From NCBI GenBank assembly GCA_019120635.1, contig DWUR01000064.1, positions 1 through 32,832 on the forward strand: DNA of 32,832 bases, written 5' to 3'. The stretch comes from Candidatus Corynebacterium intestinavium (GTDB taxonomy: Bacteria > Actinomycetota > Actinomycetes > Mycobacteriales > Mycobacteriaceae). Numbering within the stretch: position 1 is the first letter of the stretch; every line of letters begins with the position of its first letter. This document shows positions 23,907 to 32,832 of the stretch, in pieces. The translations under genes were made by a program, and so were the position numbers. The notes under the pieces are model-generated. The model was given only the letters and a program-made list of their open reading frames with translations, did not search any database and was not told the DNA's origin.

Positions 23907-24222
23907 GCAACCGGTGCAGACACGATCTCTCGGGACGCTGGCTACCTCCCTGCGGGGGAAGTTATGACAAGATGGGGGACAGGATTTTCCTTACACCCGA
24001 ACCCACAACGACGATGCGGTTCGGCAGGGGCAATCCAGCACACTTAAACATCGTTTGCGAGCGCACCTCCATCGCCAGGCCTCCTTTTGAGGCGCCCGGC
24101 CCCGGTGTCGCTCTGGCGCCTGGCTGGCGTGGCGGCCGTCGTTTCCACAGGTCCGCTGCTGTTCTCGATCTTTTTCTTTAGGACGCCGCTAGCTAGCGCG
24201 AGAAAATCTTTCAAGGAGAAAC
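23907..24222 (+). other. Long leader region upstream of rne
   Basis: This 316-base stretch has no convincing gene; a 69-codon open frame at 23972-24181 lacks a ribosome binding site. A folded element spans 24074-24124: GCCAG (24074-24078) with CTGGC (24120-24124), inner GCCTC/GAGGC hairpin (24079-24093), and paired GGCGCC elements (24091-24096, 24115-24120). The ribosome binding site AAGGAG (24213-24218) is four bases before the rne start. I could not place the promoter with confidence. Confidence 0.5.
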
Positions 24223-27200
24223 GTGGCTTTTACGCCGGAACCAGCGCTGATTGAATCGGCCGGAAAAATTAATACTGAAAGCTTCGGTCGCAGGGTGCGC
24301 GTGCACTCGGTGGCCAAGGAGCTGGGGATCACCAGCAAGGAGTTCATCGCCGTGCTGGGGGAGTTCGGGATCACCGGCAAGGTGCCTTCCTCGACGCTGT
24401 CCAACGAGGAGGCCACCGACGTGGTCTCTCGTCTGGCTGGCGGGGGAGGGCTCACCCAGTCTGAGCAGCCAGTGGCGAAGGACGAGGCGGACGCCGCTGG
24501 ACCCGCTGCCGACAAGGCCGGGGCCAAGGAGACCGGGGCCAAGAAGGCGGGAGCCAGGAAGACCGCTGCCAAGAAGAGCGGGAAGAAGTCCACGGCTAAG
24601 AAGGCTGCAGCCAAGAAGAGCTCCAAGAAGGCCGCGTCGGCGAAGGCCACGGCCAAGGAGGCGCCGTCCGAGCAGGAATCCCTGGAGCAGGACGTCGCGC
24701 CAGAGGCGACTGAGCAGCAGGAACAGCAGAAGCAGGCTGAGCCCAAGAAGGCCTCTCGCAAGAGTGCCCAAAAGAGTGCGCAGAAGGCTACCAAGAAGGC
24801 TGCCGCGAGGAAGACGACCAAGCGCACGGCCAGCAAGAAGACGGAAGCTAAGAACACCGAGGCGGAGAACGCACAGCAGCACCAGTCTGCCGAGGCGCCG
24901 CAGGCTCAGGCTGAGGAAGCGGCGTCCACGACCCCGGAGCAGCAGGCGGCGAACAACGAGGAGGCTCCGCGGCCTACCCGTCGCCGTGTGCGCCGAATTG
25001 TGCGCCGCGTGGGCAGCCGCGCCATCCAGCAGGACACCGCAGCGAAAAAGTCGGAGTCCTCGTCCGAGGGGACGCCCGAGAAGCAGGAGCAGCCGAAGAA
25101 GGTCGAATCCAAGAAGTCTGAGCCCAAGAAGAAGGAACAGAAGGTCGAGCAGTGCCCCGCCGAGCCTCAGCCCGCGGCCGAGGAGGAGACCCCGGCCGAC
25201 CAGCTGCACCCGGGCGAGCGCGAGGAAGCGGACATCGTCGACGAGCCGGTGCGCCTGAAGGGCTCCACCCGCCTGGAATCCAAGCGCCGCTGGCGTGAGG
25301 AAAACCGCGAGCGCGGCCGCCACAAGGCCATCAGCCGCTCCGAGTTCCTCGCGCGCCGGGAGTCAGTGCACCGCCAGATGATGGTGCGCGACGCCGAACG
25401 CCACGACCACACCGGTCTGACGACCCAGGTGGGCGTCGTCGAAGATGGGCAGCTGGTGGAGCACTTCGTCACCAGCGACACCCAGCAGTCGATGATCGGC
25501 AATATCTACTTGGGCCGGGTGCAGAACGTCCTGGCCTCCATGGAGGCGGCCTTCATCGACATTGGCACCGGCCGCAATGCCGTGCTCTACGCCAGCGAGG
25601 TCAACTGGCACTCCCCGCACCTGCACTCCAAGTCCCGCCGCATCGACCAGGCTCTGCGCTCGGGCGACCAGGTCATGGTTCAGGTCATCAAGGACCCGGT
25701 CGGCCACAAGGGTGCCCGCCTGACCAACCGCATCAGCTTCGCGGGCCGCTACCTCGTGTACTTCCCGGGCGGCACCACCGCGGGTATCTCCCGCAAGCTG
25801 CCTGAGGCCGAGCGCAAGCGCCTGAAGGAGATCCTGCAGCGCGTCGTACCGGGCCAGGGCGGGGCGATCATCCGCACCGCCGCGGAAAACGTGGCCGAGG
25901 AGCTCATCGAGGAGGACGTCAATCGCCTCCACAAGCAGTGGCTGAACATCGAGAAGACCGAGGCCAAGGAGCGTAAGTCCAAGGGCGCGAAGCCCGTCAC
26001 GCTCTACGAAGAGCCGAACATGCTGATCACGGTCATCCGCGACCTGTTCAACGAGGACTTCTCCGAGCTGCTCGTCGAGGGCGATAAATCCTGGCGCATG
26101 GTCCGCGACTACATGGGCCGCATGGCCCCGGAGCTGATGGATCGGGTGCACAAGTGGCACCCCGAGCAGCACGCCGACGAGGACGTCTTCGCCGCGCACC
26201 GCCTCGATGACCAGCTCGCCAAGGCGCTGAGCAGGAAGGTCTGGCTGCCCTCCGGCGGCCACCTGGTTATTGATCACACCGAGGCGATGACGGTCATCGA
26301 CGTCAACACCGGCTCCTTCGTGGGCTCCGGCGGCAACCTCGAGGAGACGGTCACCGAGAACAACCTTGAGGCGGCCGAGGAAATTGTGCGCCAGATGCGG
26401 CTGCGCGACATCGGCGGCATGATCGTCGTCGACTTCATCGACATGGTGCTGGAGGAGAACCAGGACCTGGTGCTGCGCCGCCTCATCGAGTACCTGGGCC
26501 GCGACCGCACCCACCACAAGGTCAGTGAGGTCACCTCACTGGGCCTGGTTCAGATCACCCGCAAGCGCCTGGGCGCGGGTCTGCTGGAGACCTTCTCCAC
26601 CACCTGTGAGTGCTGCGACGGCCGTGGTGTGATCGTGCACCCGGACCCGGTGGAGCAGGACTTCAACGAGGAGCCGGAGCGGCGCCGTCGTTCCTCCCGC
26701 GGTAATGGTCGCGGCCGTGACGAGCAGGGCTCGAAGGAGCAGCGCAAGAATCAGGGCTCCAGGGACCAGGGCCGTGACGAGCAGCGTGACGAGCGTCGCG
26801 AAGAGGCGAAGGGCCACGAGGGCAAGGGGCCCAAGTCCAGTGCCTCCCACGGCAAGGGGCGCGAGGATTCCCAGGACCACCGCAATTCCGAGGGGCAGGA
26901 ACGTCGCACCCGCAAACAGCGCCAGGGCTCCCAGTCCGGTTCTGAGTCCGCTGCGGAGAGTGGCGAGGGTCAGAAGCAGGAGACGAGGACGTCGCGCCGG
27001 GGCGGTCGCCGTTCCGTTCAGCGCCGCACCAGCTCCGCTGTCAAGGATGCCACCGCCCGCGCGGAGCAGGGGTCCGCAGAGAAGAAGCAGCCTGCCGACC
27101 GATCGGGCGATGAGTCCCAGGCCGGCCAGGAGCGCGCTCCGCGCCGGGTGGTTCGCCGCATCGTGCGGCGTACGGCACCTAGCCAGCAGCGCGGTGGCGC

Positions 27201-27771
27201 CGGCCAGCGCAAGTCTGCGGCCAACGCCGATGCCCCGGAGCTGAAGATTTCCTCCCGCGAGGACCGCGCCTCGGCGCAGCGGGATGAGCAGGAGCAGTCC
27301 GGGAGTGGATCCCAGGGTGTGCGCCGCCGTGGCCGCCGCGTGGTCCGCTCTAAGCCGGCCGCACGGCAGACTGGTGCCCGCCAGGCAGGCGAGCACAACT
27401 CCCACAAGAAGGGGCAGGACGACCAGTCTTCCGGCCAGAAGCGAGGGTCCGAAGGCGATCGCCGCAACGCCGGGGCGCGACGCTCTGGGACCCGGGGTGC
27501 CGGGAAATACGGTGCCAACACCTACGAGGAGGCGGTGAAGGAGTTCGAGAACTCCCCACGCCGTCGCCGTCGCACGCGTGGCAACTCCGTCTCGGATCGC
27601 CGTCCGCAGCCGGAGGACTTCGGCCAGCAGCCCGAGGCTGCCCAGCCCAAGGGCGAGCAGAAGTGGGAAAACCAGAGCGCCGGGAAGTTCGAGCATTCGG
27701 CGAAGGGGGAGACCCAGGGGCGGGCGCGAGGTCGGCGCCGCCGGGTGGTGCGCAGCAGCCCGCGACGCTAG
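24223..27771 (+). CDS. rne: Ribonuclease E/G family endoribonuclease (RNase E) with extended disordered arms
   Basis: An 1182-residue endonuclease initiating mRNA decay and rRNA/tRNA maturation. Order of parts: residues 24-68 resemble the IF2 N-terminal domain (RVRVHSVAKELGITSKEFIAVL), also seen in mycobacterial RNase E; about 85-240 a Lys/Ala/Glu-rich arm with AAKK units; an Arg patch RRRVRRIVRRVGSR near 253; then the catalytic core with an S1 domain from about 424 (IGNIYLGRVQNV), the catalytic aspartates Asp693 (TVIDVNTG) and Asp737 (IVVDFIDM), and the Zn-link CECCDGRG (Cys795, Cys798). From about 820 a disordered Arg/Gln/Glu-rich tail holds repeated RRVVR motifs. GTG 24223 with AAGGAG four bases upstream is the start. 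The arms probably bind RNA and degradosome partners. Confidence 0.95.
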   Translation: MAFTPEPALIESAGKINTESFGRRVRVHSVAKELGITSKEFIAVLGEFGITGKVPSSTLSNEEATDVVSRLAGGGGLTQSEQPVAKDEADAAGPAADKAGAKETGAKKAGARKTAAKKSGKKSTAKKAAAKKSSKKAASAKATAKEAPSEQESLEQDVAPEATEQQEQQKQAEPKKASRKSAQKSAQKATKKAAARKTTKRTASKKTEAKNTEAENAQQHQSAEAPQAQAEEAASTTPEQQAANNEEAPRPTRRRVRRIVRRVGSRAIQQDTAAKKSESSSEGTPEKQEQPKKVESKKSEPKKKEQKVEQCPAEPQPAAEEETPADQLHPGEREEADIVDEPVRLKGSTRLESKRRWREENRERGRHKAISRSEFLARRESVHRQMMVRDAERHDHTGLTTQVGVVEDGQLVEHFVTSDTQQSMIGNIYLGRVQNVLASMEAAFIDIGTGRNAVLYASEVNWHSPHLHSKSRRIDQALRSGDQVMVQVIKDPVGHKGARLTNRISFAGRYLVYFPGGTTAGISRKLPEAERKRLKEILQRVVPGQGGAIIRTAAENVAEELIEEDVNRLHKQWLNIEKTEAKERKSKGAKPVTLYEEPNMLITVIRDLFNEDFSELLVEGDKSWRMVRDYMGRMAPELMDRVHKWHPEQHADEDVFAAHRLDDQLAKALSRKVWLPSGGHLVIDHTEAMTVIDVNTGSFVGSGGNLEETVTENNLEAAEEIVRQMRLRDIGGMIVVDFIDMVLEENQDLVLRRLIEYLGRDRTHHKVSEVTSLGLVQITRKRLGAGLLETFSTTCECCDGRGVIVHPDPVEQDFNEEPERRRRSSRGNGRGRDEQGSKEQRKNQGSRDQGRDEQRDERREEAKGHEGKGPKSSASHGKGREDSQDHRNSEGQERRTRKQRQGSQSGSESAAESGEGQKQETRTSRRGGRRSVQRRTSSAVKDATARAEQGSAEKKQPADRSGDESQAGQERAPRRVVRRIVRRTAPSQQRGGAGQRKSAANADAPELKISSREDRASAQRDEQEQSGSGSQGVRRRGRRVVRSKPAARQTGARQAGEHNSHKKGQDDQSSGQKRGSEGDRRNAGARRSGTRGAGKYGANTYEEAVKEFENSPRRRRRTRGNSVSDRRPQPEDFGQQPEAAQPKGEQKWENQSAGKFEHSAKGETQGRARGRRRRVVRSSPRR

Positions 27772-27796
27772 CCTCACGGTTGCGCTAGCACCACGG

Positions 27797-27854
27797 CTGC
27801 CCGCGTGCCCCGCAGCTGTGCATCAGCCGCCTCTGTGTGCTCGACCGCGGGCAG
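27797..27854 (+). other. Inverted repeat after rne
   Basis: CTGCCCGCG (27797-27805) and CGCGGGCAG (27846-27854) are perfect 9-bp arms separated by 40 bases. No T-run follows; it may fold the 3' end of the rne mRNA. Confidence 0.45.
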
Positions 27855-27937
27855 GGAGAGGTGGCGTGTGCCGGATTCGCCACATTAGTCTCACCCTTCA
27901 CAGCCAGGCGGTTGAGCCGGGCGCTACCTGCGATGGA

Positions 27938-27979
27938 CTGGAAAAAGATTTTGGTTTTCCAGCCCCGGCTGGGTAGTAT
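27938..27979 (+). promoter_or_regulatory. Promoter of rplU-rpmA with overlapping inverted repeat
   Basis: TTGGTT (27951-27956) and TAGTAT (27974-27979) are 17 bases apart, a good promoter for the ribosomal protein genes; transcription would start near 27986. CTGGAAAA (27938-27945) and TTTTCCAG (27955-27962) form a perfect inverted repeat overlapping the -35, which could be an operator or the end of the rne transcript. Confidence 0.6.
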
Positions 27980-27985
27980 TGGGCA

Positions 27986-28139
27986 GTCGTTGTTCATCGC
28001 CTCTAATCGGGCGCGGCTTGTTATGCCGAAATGAACACACTTAATTTTGCATATTGTCCAGTCAGGATGCTCGCGTCGCACGTGGGATCGTCGTCGAGAG
28101 CTGCCTGAGTCGAAGAGATTTATAAGGGGTAGCCCTACC
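27986..28139 (+). other. rplU leader region
   Basis: About 155 nt of leader with no gene. It contains a second -10-like TATTGT (28052-28057). AAGGGG (28124-28129) serves rplU, and GGTA/TACC (28128-28131, 28136-28139) could fold weakly over the start codon. An ATG-initiated 25-codon frame from 28031 looks incidental. Confidence 0.4.
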
Positions 28140-28442
28140 ATGTACGCGATCGTCAAGACCGGCGGCAAGCAGTACAAGGTTGCCGAAGGTGACCTCGTCA
28201 AGGTCGAGAAGATCGAGGGTGAGCCAGGTTCCGCCGTGGCTCTCACCCCGGTTCTCGTCGTCGATGGCGCGGATCTGACCTCCGGCGACAAGCTGGAAAA
28301 CGTCGCCGTGAACGCAGAGATCGTCGAGCACGTTCGTGGCCCGAAGATCCGCGGAATGCACTACAAGAACAAGACCGGATACAAGCGCCGCTGGGGCCAC
28401 CGTCAGGCTCTGACCGTGCTGAAGATCACCGGCATCAAGTAA
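28140..28442 (+). CDS. rplU: 50S ribosomal protein L21
   Basis: A 100-residue ribosomal protein of the large subunit, beginning [25 protein letters not shown] and ending [25 protein letters not shown], both diagnostic for L21, which binds 23S rRNA with L20. The start at ATG 28140 gives the standard N-terminus; the frame is open further upstream without meaning. It is followed after 63 bases by rpmA, the near-universal pairing, and both share the promoter at 27951. Confidence 0.98.
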   Translation: MYAIVKTGGKQYKVAEGDLVKVEKIEGEPGSAVALTPVLVVDGADLTSGDKLENVAVNAEIVEHVRGPKIRGMHYKNKTGYKRRWGHRQALTVLKITGIK

Positions 28443-28505
28443 TAACCGAGACGCGTCCGTGCTGAGTGCGCGGGTGCTCTTACTTCTTCCCGAGGAGGGA
28501 GACTC

Positions 28506-28772
28506 ATGGCAACTAAGAAGGGTGCTTCTAGCTCCAGTAACGGTCGCGACTCCGAGGCAAAGCGTCTCGGTGTTAAGCGCTTCGGCGGCCAGCAGGTCAA
28601 GGCGGGCGAGATCCTCATCCGTCAGCGCGGCACCAAGTTCCACCCAGGTGTGAACGTTGGTCGCGGCGGCGATGACACGCTGTTCGCACTGAAGGCTGGC
28701 GCCGTCCAGTTCTCCACCAAGCGCAACCGTCGCCTGGTGAACATCGTGGAGGACGAGGCCGTCGAGGCTTAA
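28506..28772 (+). CDS. rpmA: 50S ribosomal protein L27
   Basis: An 88-residue ribosomal protein whose N-terminal tail reaches the peptidyl transferase centre. It begins [48 protein letters not shown], with no Firmicute-type cleavable N-terminal extension. AGGAGG (28493-28498) is seven bases before ATG 28506. It is cotranscribed with rplU and followed by a strong terminator. Confidence 0.98.
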   Translation: MATKKGASSSSNGRDSEAKRLGVKRFGGQQVKAGEILIRQRGTKFHPGVNVGRGGDDTLFALKAGAVQFSTKRNRRLVNIVEDEAVEA

Positions 28773-28803
28773 GGCCCGCGGTTTTTCAAAACCTCACGAG
28801 CAC

Positions 28804-28853
28804 GAAGCTCCCGCACGTTTCGCCCCACCGGGGCGAGGGCGGGAGCTTCTTTG
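28804..28853 (+). terminator. Terminator of rplU-rpmA
   Basis: GAAGCTCCCGC (28804-28814) pairs perfectly with GCGGGAGCTTC (28839-28849), with an inner hairpin CGCCCC-ACC-GGGGCG (28821-28835), followed by TTTG. Confidence 0.8.
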
Positions 28854-28863
28854 CATTATTCGC

Positions 28864-28869
28864 TAAAAT
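28864..28869 (+). promoter_or_regulatory. Candidate -10 (TAAAAT) of the obg promoter
   Basis: TAAAAT lies 31 bases before the obg ATG, just after the rpmA terminator, so obg can be transcribed separately. No clear -35 is present. Confidence 0.5.
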
Positions 28870-28873
28870 TTGA

Positions 28874-30415
<1,542 letters not shown>

Positions 30416-30434
30416 TTACGCGCTGAGTAGCGAG

Positions 30435-30454
30435 TTAGATAACGTTTAGATAAC
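30435..30454. repeat. Tandem TTAGATAAC direct repeats upstream of proB
   Basis: TTAGATAAC occurs at 30435-30443 and 30446-30454, starts 11 bases apart (about one helical turn), in an AT-rich gap just upstream of the proB promoter. The arrangement suits a protein bound as a direct repeat; no regulator can be named. Confidence 0.45.
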
Positions 30455-30485
30455 TCAAAAGCCTGGGTTTTCATAAGTAATTTGG

Positions 30486-30491
30486 CATACT
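30486..30491 (+). promoter_or_regulatory. -10 element CATACT of a probable leaderless proB promoter
   Basis: CATACT ends seven bases before ATG 30499, with no Shine-Dalgarno sequence in the spacer GGTGGGC. A weak -35 (TGGGTT, 30464-30469) lies 16 bases upstream. Confidence 0.55.
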
Positions 30492-30498
30492 GGTGGGC

Positions 30499-31704
30499 AT
30501 GTCTGCAGCGAGCAACGAAAATTCAATGCCCACACAGCAGCTAGATGCCACCATGATGCCGGAGCCCGGCACCGTGCGTCACCGCATCGCTAGTGCCAAG
30601 CGGCTGGTGGTGAAAATCGGATCCTCGTCCCTGACCGACGAGTCCGGCCGCGTGGACCCCGCCCGCATCGACACCATCGCCGATGCTCTGGAAGCTCGCA
30701 TGGCGGATGACACGGACCTCATCGTCGTCTCCTCCGGTGCAGTGGCCTCGGGCATGGACCCGCTCGGCCTGAGCCAGCGCCCCAGCGACTTGGCCACCAA
30801 GCAGGCAGCCGCCTCGGTAGGCCAGGTGCTGCTCGCCCAGGAGTGGGGGAGGAGCTTCGCCCGCTATAGCCGCACCATCGGCCAGGTGCTTCTGACCGCC
30901 GCCGACGCCGGCCGCCGCGACCGCGCCCGCAACGCCCAGCGCACCATCGACCGCCTTCGCCAGCTCTCCGCCGTGCCGATCGTCAATGAGAACGATACGG
31001 TCGCGACCTCCGAGATGCGCTTCGGCGATAACGACCGCCTCGCCGCCATCGTCTCCCACCTGGTCTTCGCGGACGCCCTCGTCCTGCTCTCCGACGTCGA
31101 CGGTCTCTACGACCGCAACCCGAACGAGCCGGACGCGCAGTTCGTTTCCGAGGTGCGCAGCAGCAACGACCTCTCGGGTGTCGCAGCCGGCGATGGTGGT
31201 CGCCTCGGCACCGGCGGCATGGCCGCGAAGGTCACCGCGGCCCGCCTCGCCTCCCGCGCGGGCGTTCCGGTGCTCCTGACCTCCACCGAGAACATCGCCC
31301 CCGCCCTGGAAAGCGCCTCCGTGGGCACCTGCTTCTGGCCGGAGGAAGATCGCCTGTCCGCCTGGAAGTTCTGGGTGCTCTACGCCGCCGAGTCCCGCGG
31401 CGCACTGCAGCTCGATGACGGAGCGAAGGCGGCCGTGGTCGACGGGAACAAGTCCCTCCTCGCAGTCGGCGTCACCCAGGTCATGGGGGACTTCAACCGC
31501 GGTGACATCGTGGACCTCGTGGACAGCGACGGAAAGATCTTCGGCCGCGGCGAGGTGAACTACGACGCCACCGACCTGGTCCCGATGCTGGGGCGCCACA
31601 CCTCGGAGCTTCCGGGCGACGCGCAGCGCCCCGTGATTCACACCGATTACCTCTCTTATTACGCCAACCGCCAGCCGCCCCGTCGCCAGCAGCTGCTTAT
31701 TTAG
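30499..31704 (+). CDS. proB: Glutamate 5-kinase
   Basis: A 401-residue kinase making glutamyl 5-phosphate, the first step of proline synthesis and the target of proline feedback. The amino-acid-kinase domain shows [47 protein letters not shown] and the Gly-rich [15 protein letters not shown]. The C-terminal part from about residue 300 ([42 protein letters not shown]) is a PUA domain. Starts at GTG 30493, ATG 30499 and internal ATG 30556 are possible; 30499 is favoured by the -10 element, although the first 25 residues are poorly conserved-looking. proA follows. Confidence 0.96.
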   Translation: MSAASNENSMPTQQLDATMMPEPGTVRHRIASAKRLVVKIGSSSLTDESGRVDPARIDTIADALEARMADDTDLIVVSSGAVASGMDPLGLSQRPSDLATKQAAASVGQVLLAQEWGRSFARYSRTIGQVLLTAADAGRRDRARNAQRTIDRLRQLSAVPIVNENDTVATSEMRFGDNDRLAAIVSHLVFADALVLLSDVDGLYDRNPNEPDAQFVSEVRSSNDLSGVAAGDGGRLGTGGMAAKVTAARLASRAGVPVLLTSTENIAPALESASVGTCFWPEEDRLSAWKFWVLYAAESRGALQLDDGAKAAVVDGNKSLLAVGVTQVMGDFNRGDIVDLVDSDGKIFGRGEVNYDATDLVPMLGRHTSELPGDAQRPVIHTDYLSYYANRQPPRRQQLLI

Positions 31705-31749
31705 TCACGCGATTCCCGAGCCCCACCAGTGGCAATCCCAAATTTTCCC

Positions 31750-31755
31750 TAGTAT
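31750..31755 (+). promoter_or_regulatory. -10 element TAGTAT of a probable leaderless proA promoter
   Basis: TAGTAT ends eight bases before ATG 31764 in the 59-base gap after proB. AAGAGG in the spacer is too close to the start codon to be a good ribosome binding site. Confidence 0.5.
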
Positions 31756-31763
31756 GAAGAGGC

Positions 31764-32832
31764 ATGATGAGCGAAAAGAACGATAACCTTTCCCCACAGC
31801 GTCAGGCCGAGCGCGAAGAAGTGCTCGCGAAGGCCGCCAAGGCGAAGCAGGCCAGCCGGGTCGTGCTCACCACCCAGCAGAAGAATGACCTGCTGCTCGC
31901 CGCCGCCGAGGCGCTGATCGCCAACACCGACGCGATCCTCGAGGCCAATGCCAAGGACGTCGCCGCGGGCCGCGAGGCCGGTTTCGACGAGGCCCTGATC
32001 GACCGTCTCGCCCTGGACGCCGGTCGTATCGAGGGCATCGCCGGCGGGTTGCGCCAGATCGTCGGCCTGCCGGACCCGGTGGGAGAGGTCGTCCGCGGCC
32101 ACACCCGCCCGAACGGCATCGACCTCAAGCAGGTCCGCACCCCGCTCGGCGTGATGGGCATGGTCTACGAGGCCCGCCCGAACGTCACCGTCGACGCTTT
32201 CGGCCTGGCCATCAAGTCCGGCAACGTCCCGCTGCTGCGCGGCTCCCGTTCCGCCCGCCAGACCAACGAGAAGCTGGTGGAGCTGCTGCAGGACGTCGCC
32301 GCCGAGCGGGGCCTTAGCCGCGACATCGTCCAGCTGCTGCCGTGCGATAGTCACGACTCCGTCCAGGACCTGGTCACTGCCCGCGGCTTGGTCGACGTCG
32401 TCATCCCGCGCGGTGGGGCGCGACTGATCGAGGCGGTTGTTCTGAACGCGACCGTTCCCGCGATCGAGACGGGCACGGGCAAGTGCCACTTCTACATCGA
32501 CGCCTCCGCGGACCTGGACGAGGCGATCCAGCTGCTGCTCAACGGCAAGACCCGCCGCTGCTCTGTGTGCAATGCGACCGAGACCGTCCTGCTGGATGCG
32601 GCCCTTTCTGAAGACGCCAAGAAGCGCGTCTTCGCTGAGCTGGCTGCTGCCGGCGTGCGCGTTCACGGCGTGAAGGCCGAGCTGGATAGCCTGGCCGAGG
32701 GCGTGGTGGAGGCCACCGAGGAGGACTGGACCGACGAGTACTTGAGCTTCGACATCGCCGCCGCGATCGTGGACGGGGTGCGTGGCGCGGTGGAGCACAT
32801 CACCACCTACAGCTCCGGCCACACCGAGGGCA
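31764..32832 (+). CDS. proA: Glutamate-5-semialdehyde dehydrogenase (gamma-glutamyl phosphate reductase), 3'-truncated
   Basis: The frame runs off the window end; 356 codons are visible. The protein reduces glutamyl 5-phosphate with NADPH to the semialdehyde, the second step of proline synthesis, in partnership with ProB. Motifs of this aldehyde-dehydrogenase-superfamily member are LGVMGMVYEARPNVTVDAFGLAIKSGN, LLRGSRSARQTN, VVIPRGGARLIEAV, VPAIETGTGKCHFYID and the catalytic cysteine in KTRRCSVCNATETVLL (the cysteine of VCN). ATG 31764 or the adjacent ATG 31767 starts it. It is separated from proB by 59 bases with its own -10 element, rather than overlapping as in many operons. Confidence 0.97.
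   Translation, partial: MMSEKNDNLSPQRQAEREEVLAKAAKAKQASRVVLTTQQKNDLLLAAAEALIANTDAILEANAKDVAAGREAGFDEALIDRLALDAGRIEGIAGGLRQIVGLPDPVGEVVRGHTRPNGIDLKQVRTPLGVMGMVYEARPNVTVDAFGLAIKSGNVPLLRGSRSARQTNEKLVELLQDVAAERGLSRDIVQLLPCDSHDSVQDLVTARGLVDVVIPRGGARLIEAVVLNATVPAIETGTGKCHFYIDASADLDEAIQLLLNGKTRRCSVCNATETVLLDAALSEDAKKRVFAELAAAGVRVHGVKAELDSLAEGVVEATEEDWTDEYLSFDIAAAIVDGVRGAVEHITTYSSGHTEG

Noticed and set aside
23972..24181. A 69-codon ORF in the rne leader
   Set aside because: No ribosome binding site, no familiar sequence, and it overlaps the folded element that better explains the region.
28031..28108. A 25-codon ORF in the rplU leader
   Set aside because: No ribosome binding site and no informative composition.

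Overview
The window is chromosomal DNA of a high-GC actinobacterium, almost certainly a Corynebacterium or close relative in the Mycobacteriales. The evidence is: paired clpP1-clpP2 with an upstream ClgR-type box; a very long RNase E with an IF2-N-like N-terminal domain and Arg/Lys-rich flanks; a group II truncated haemoglobin and an Rv2466c-like thioredoxin-fold protein; and a gene order (ettA, glbO, pepN, Rv2466c-like, rpiB, tig, clpP1P2, clpX, then valS-folC-DUF4233-ndk-rne-rplU-rpmA-obg-proB) that I recall, without having been able to check it, as the order in mycobacteria and C. glutamicum. The species cannot be read from this window.

Layout. 1-4.5 kb: the 3' half of ettA, a luciferase-like monooxygenase, rtcB, an unrecognised protein, and glbO on the minus strand. 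4.7-8.6 kb: pepN (minus) divergent from the Rv2466c-like gene and rpiB. 8.7-9.0 kb: tRNA-Gly(TCC) and tRNA-Pro(TGG) with a strong terminator. 9.3-13.8 kb: a protein folding and degradation block, tig, clpP1, clpP2 and clpX. 13.9-15.8 kb: a TetR-type regulator divergent from mdh. 15.9-20.8 kb: valS-folC-DUF4233, with valS and folC overlapping. 20.9-24.2 kb: an acyl-CoA/aryl-CoA ligase and a membrane protein, both minus strand, flanking ndk. 24.2-30.4 kb: rne, rplU, rpmA and obg (RNA decay and ribosome maturation). 30.5-32.8 kb: proB and the start of proA (proline synthesis).

Most genes are housekeeping. No CRISPR array, insertion sequence, prophage or defence cassette is visible, and I did not find an obviously new multi-gene system. 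The unusual content is at a finer scale: many genes in which a -10 hexamer sits 6-8 nt before the start codon, implying leaderless transcripts; a trigger factor with a 57-residue histone-H1-like lysine tail, echoed at DNA level inside rne; an Rv2466c-like protein whose CxxC motif is CPFA; a ClgR-type palindrome between tig and clpP1; a terminator-like hairpin abutting tRNA-Gly; and structured leaders before rne, mdh and rplU.
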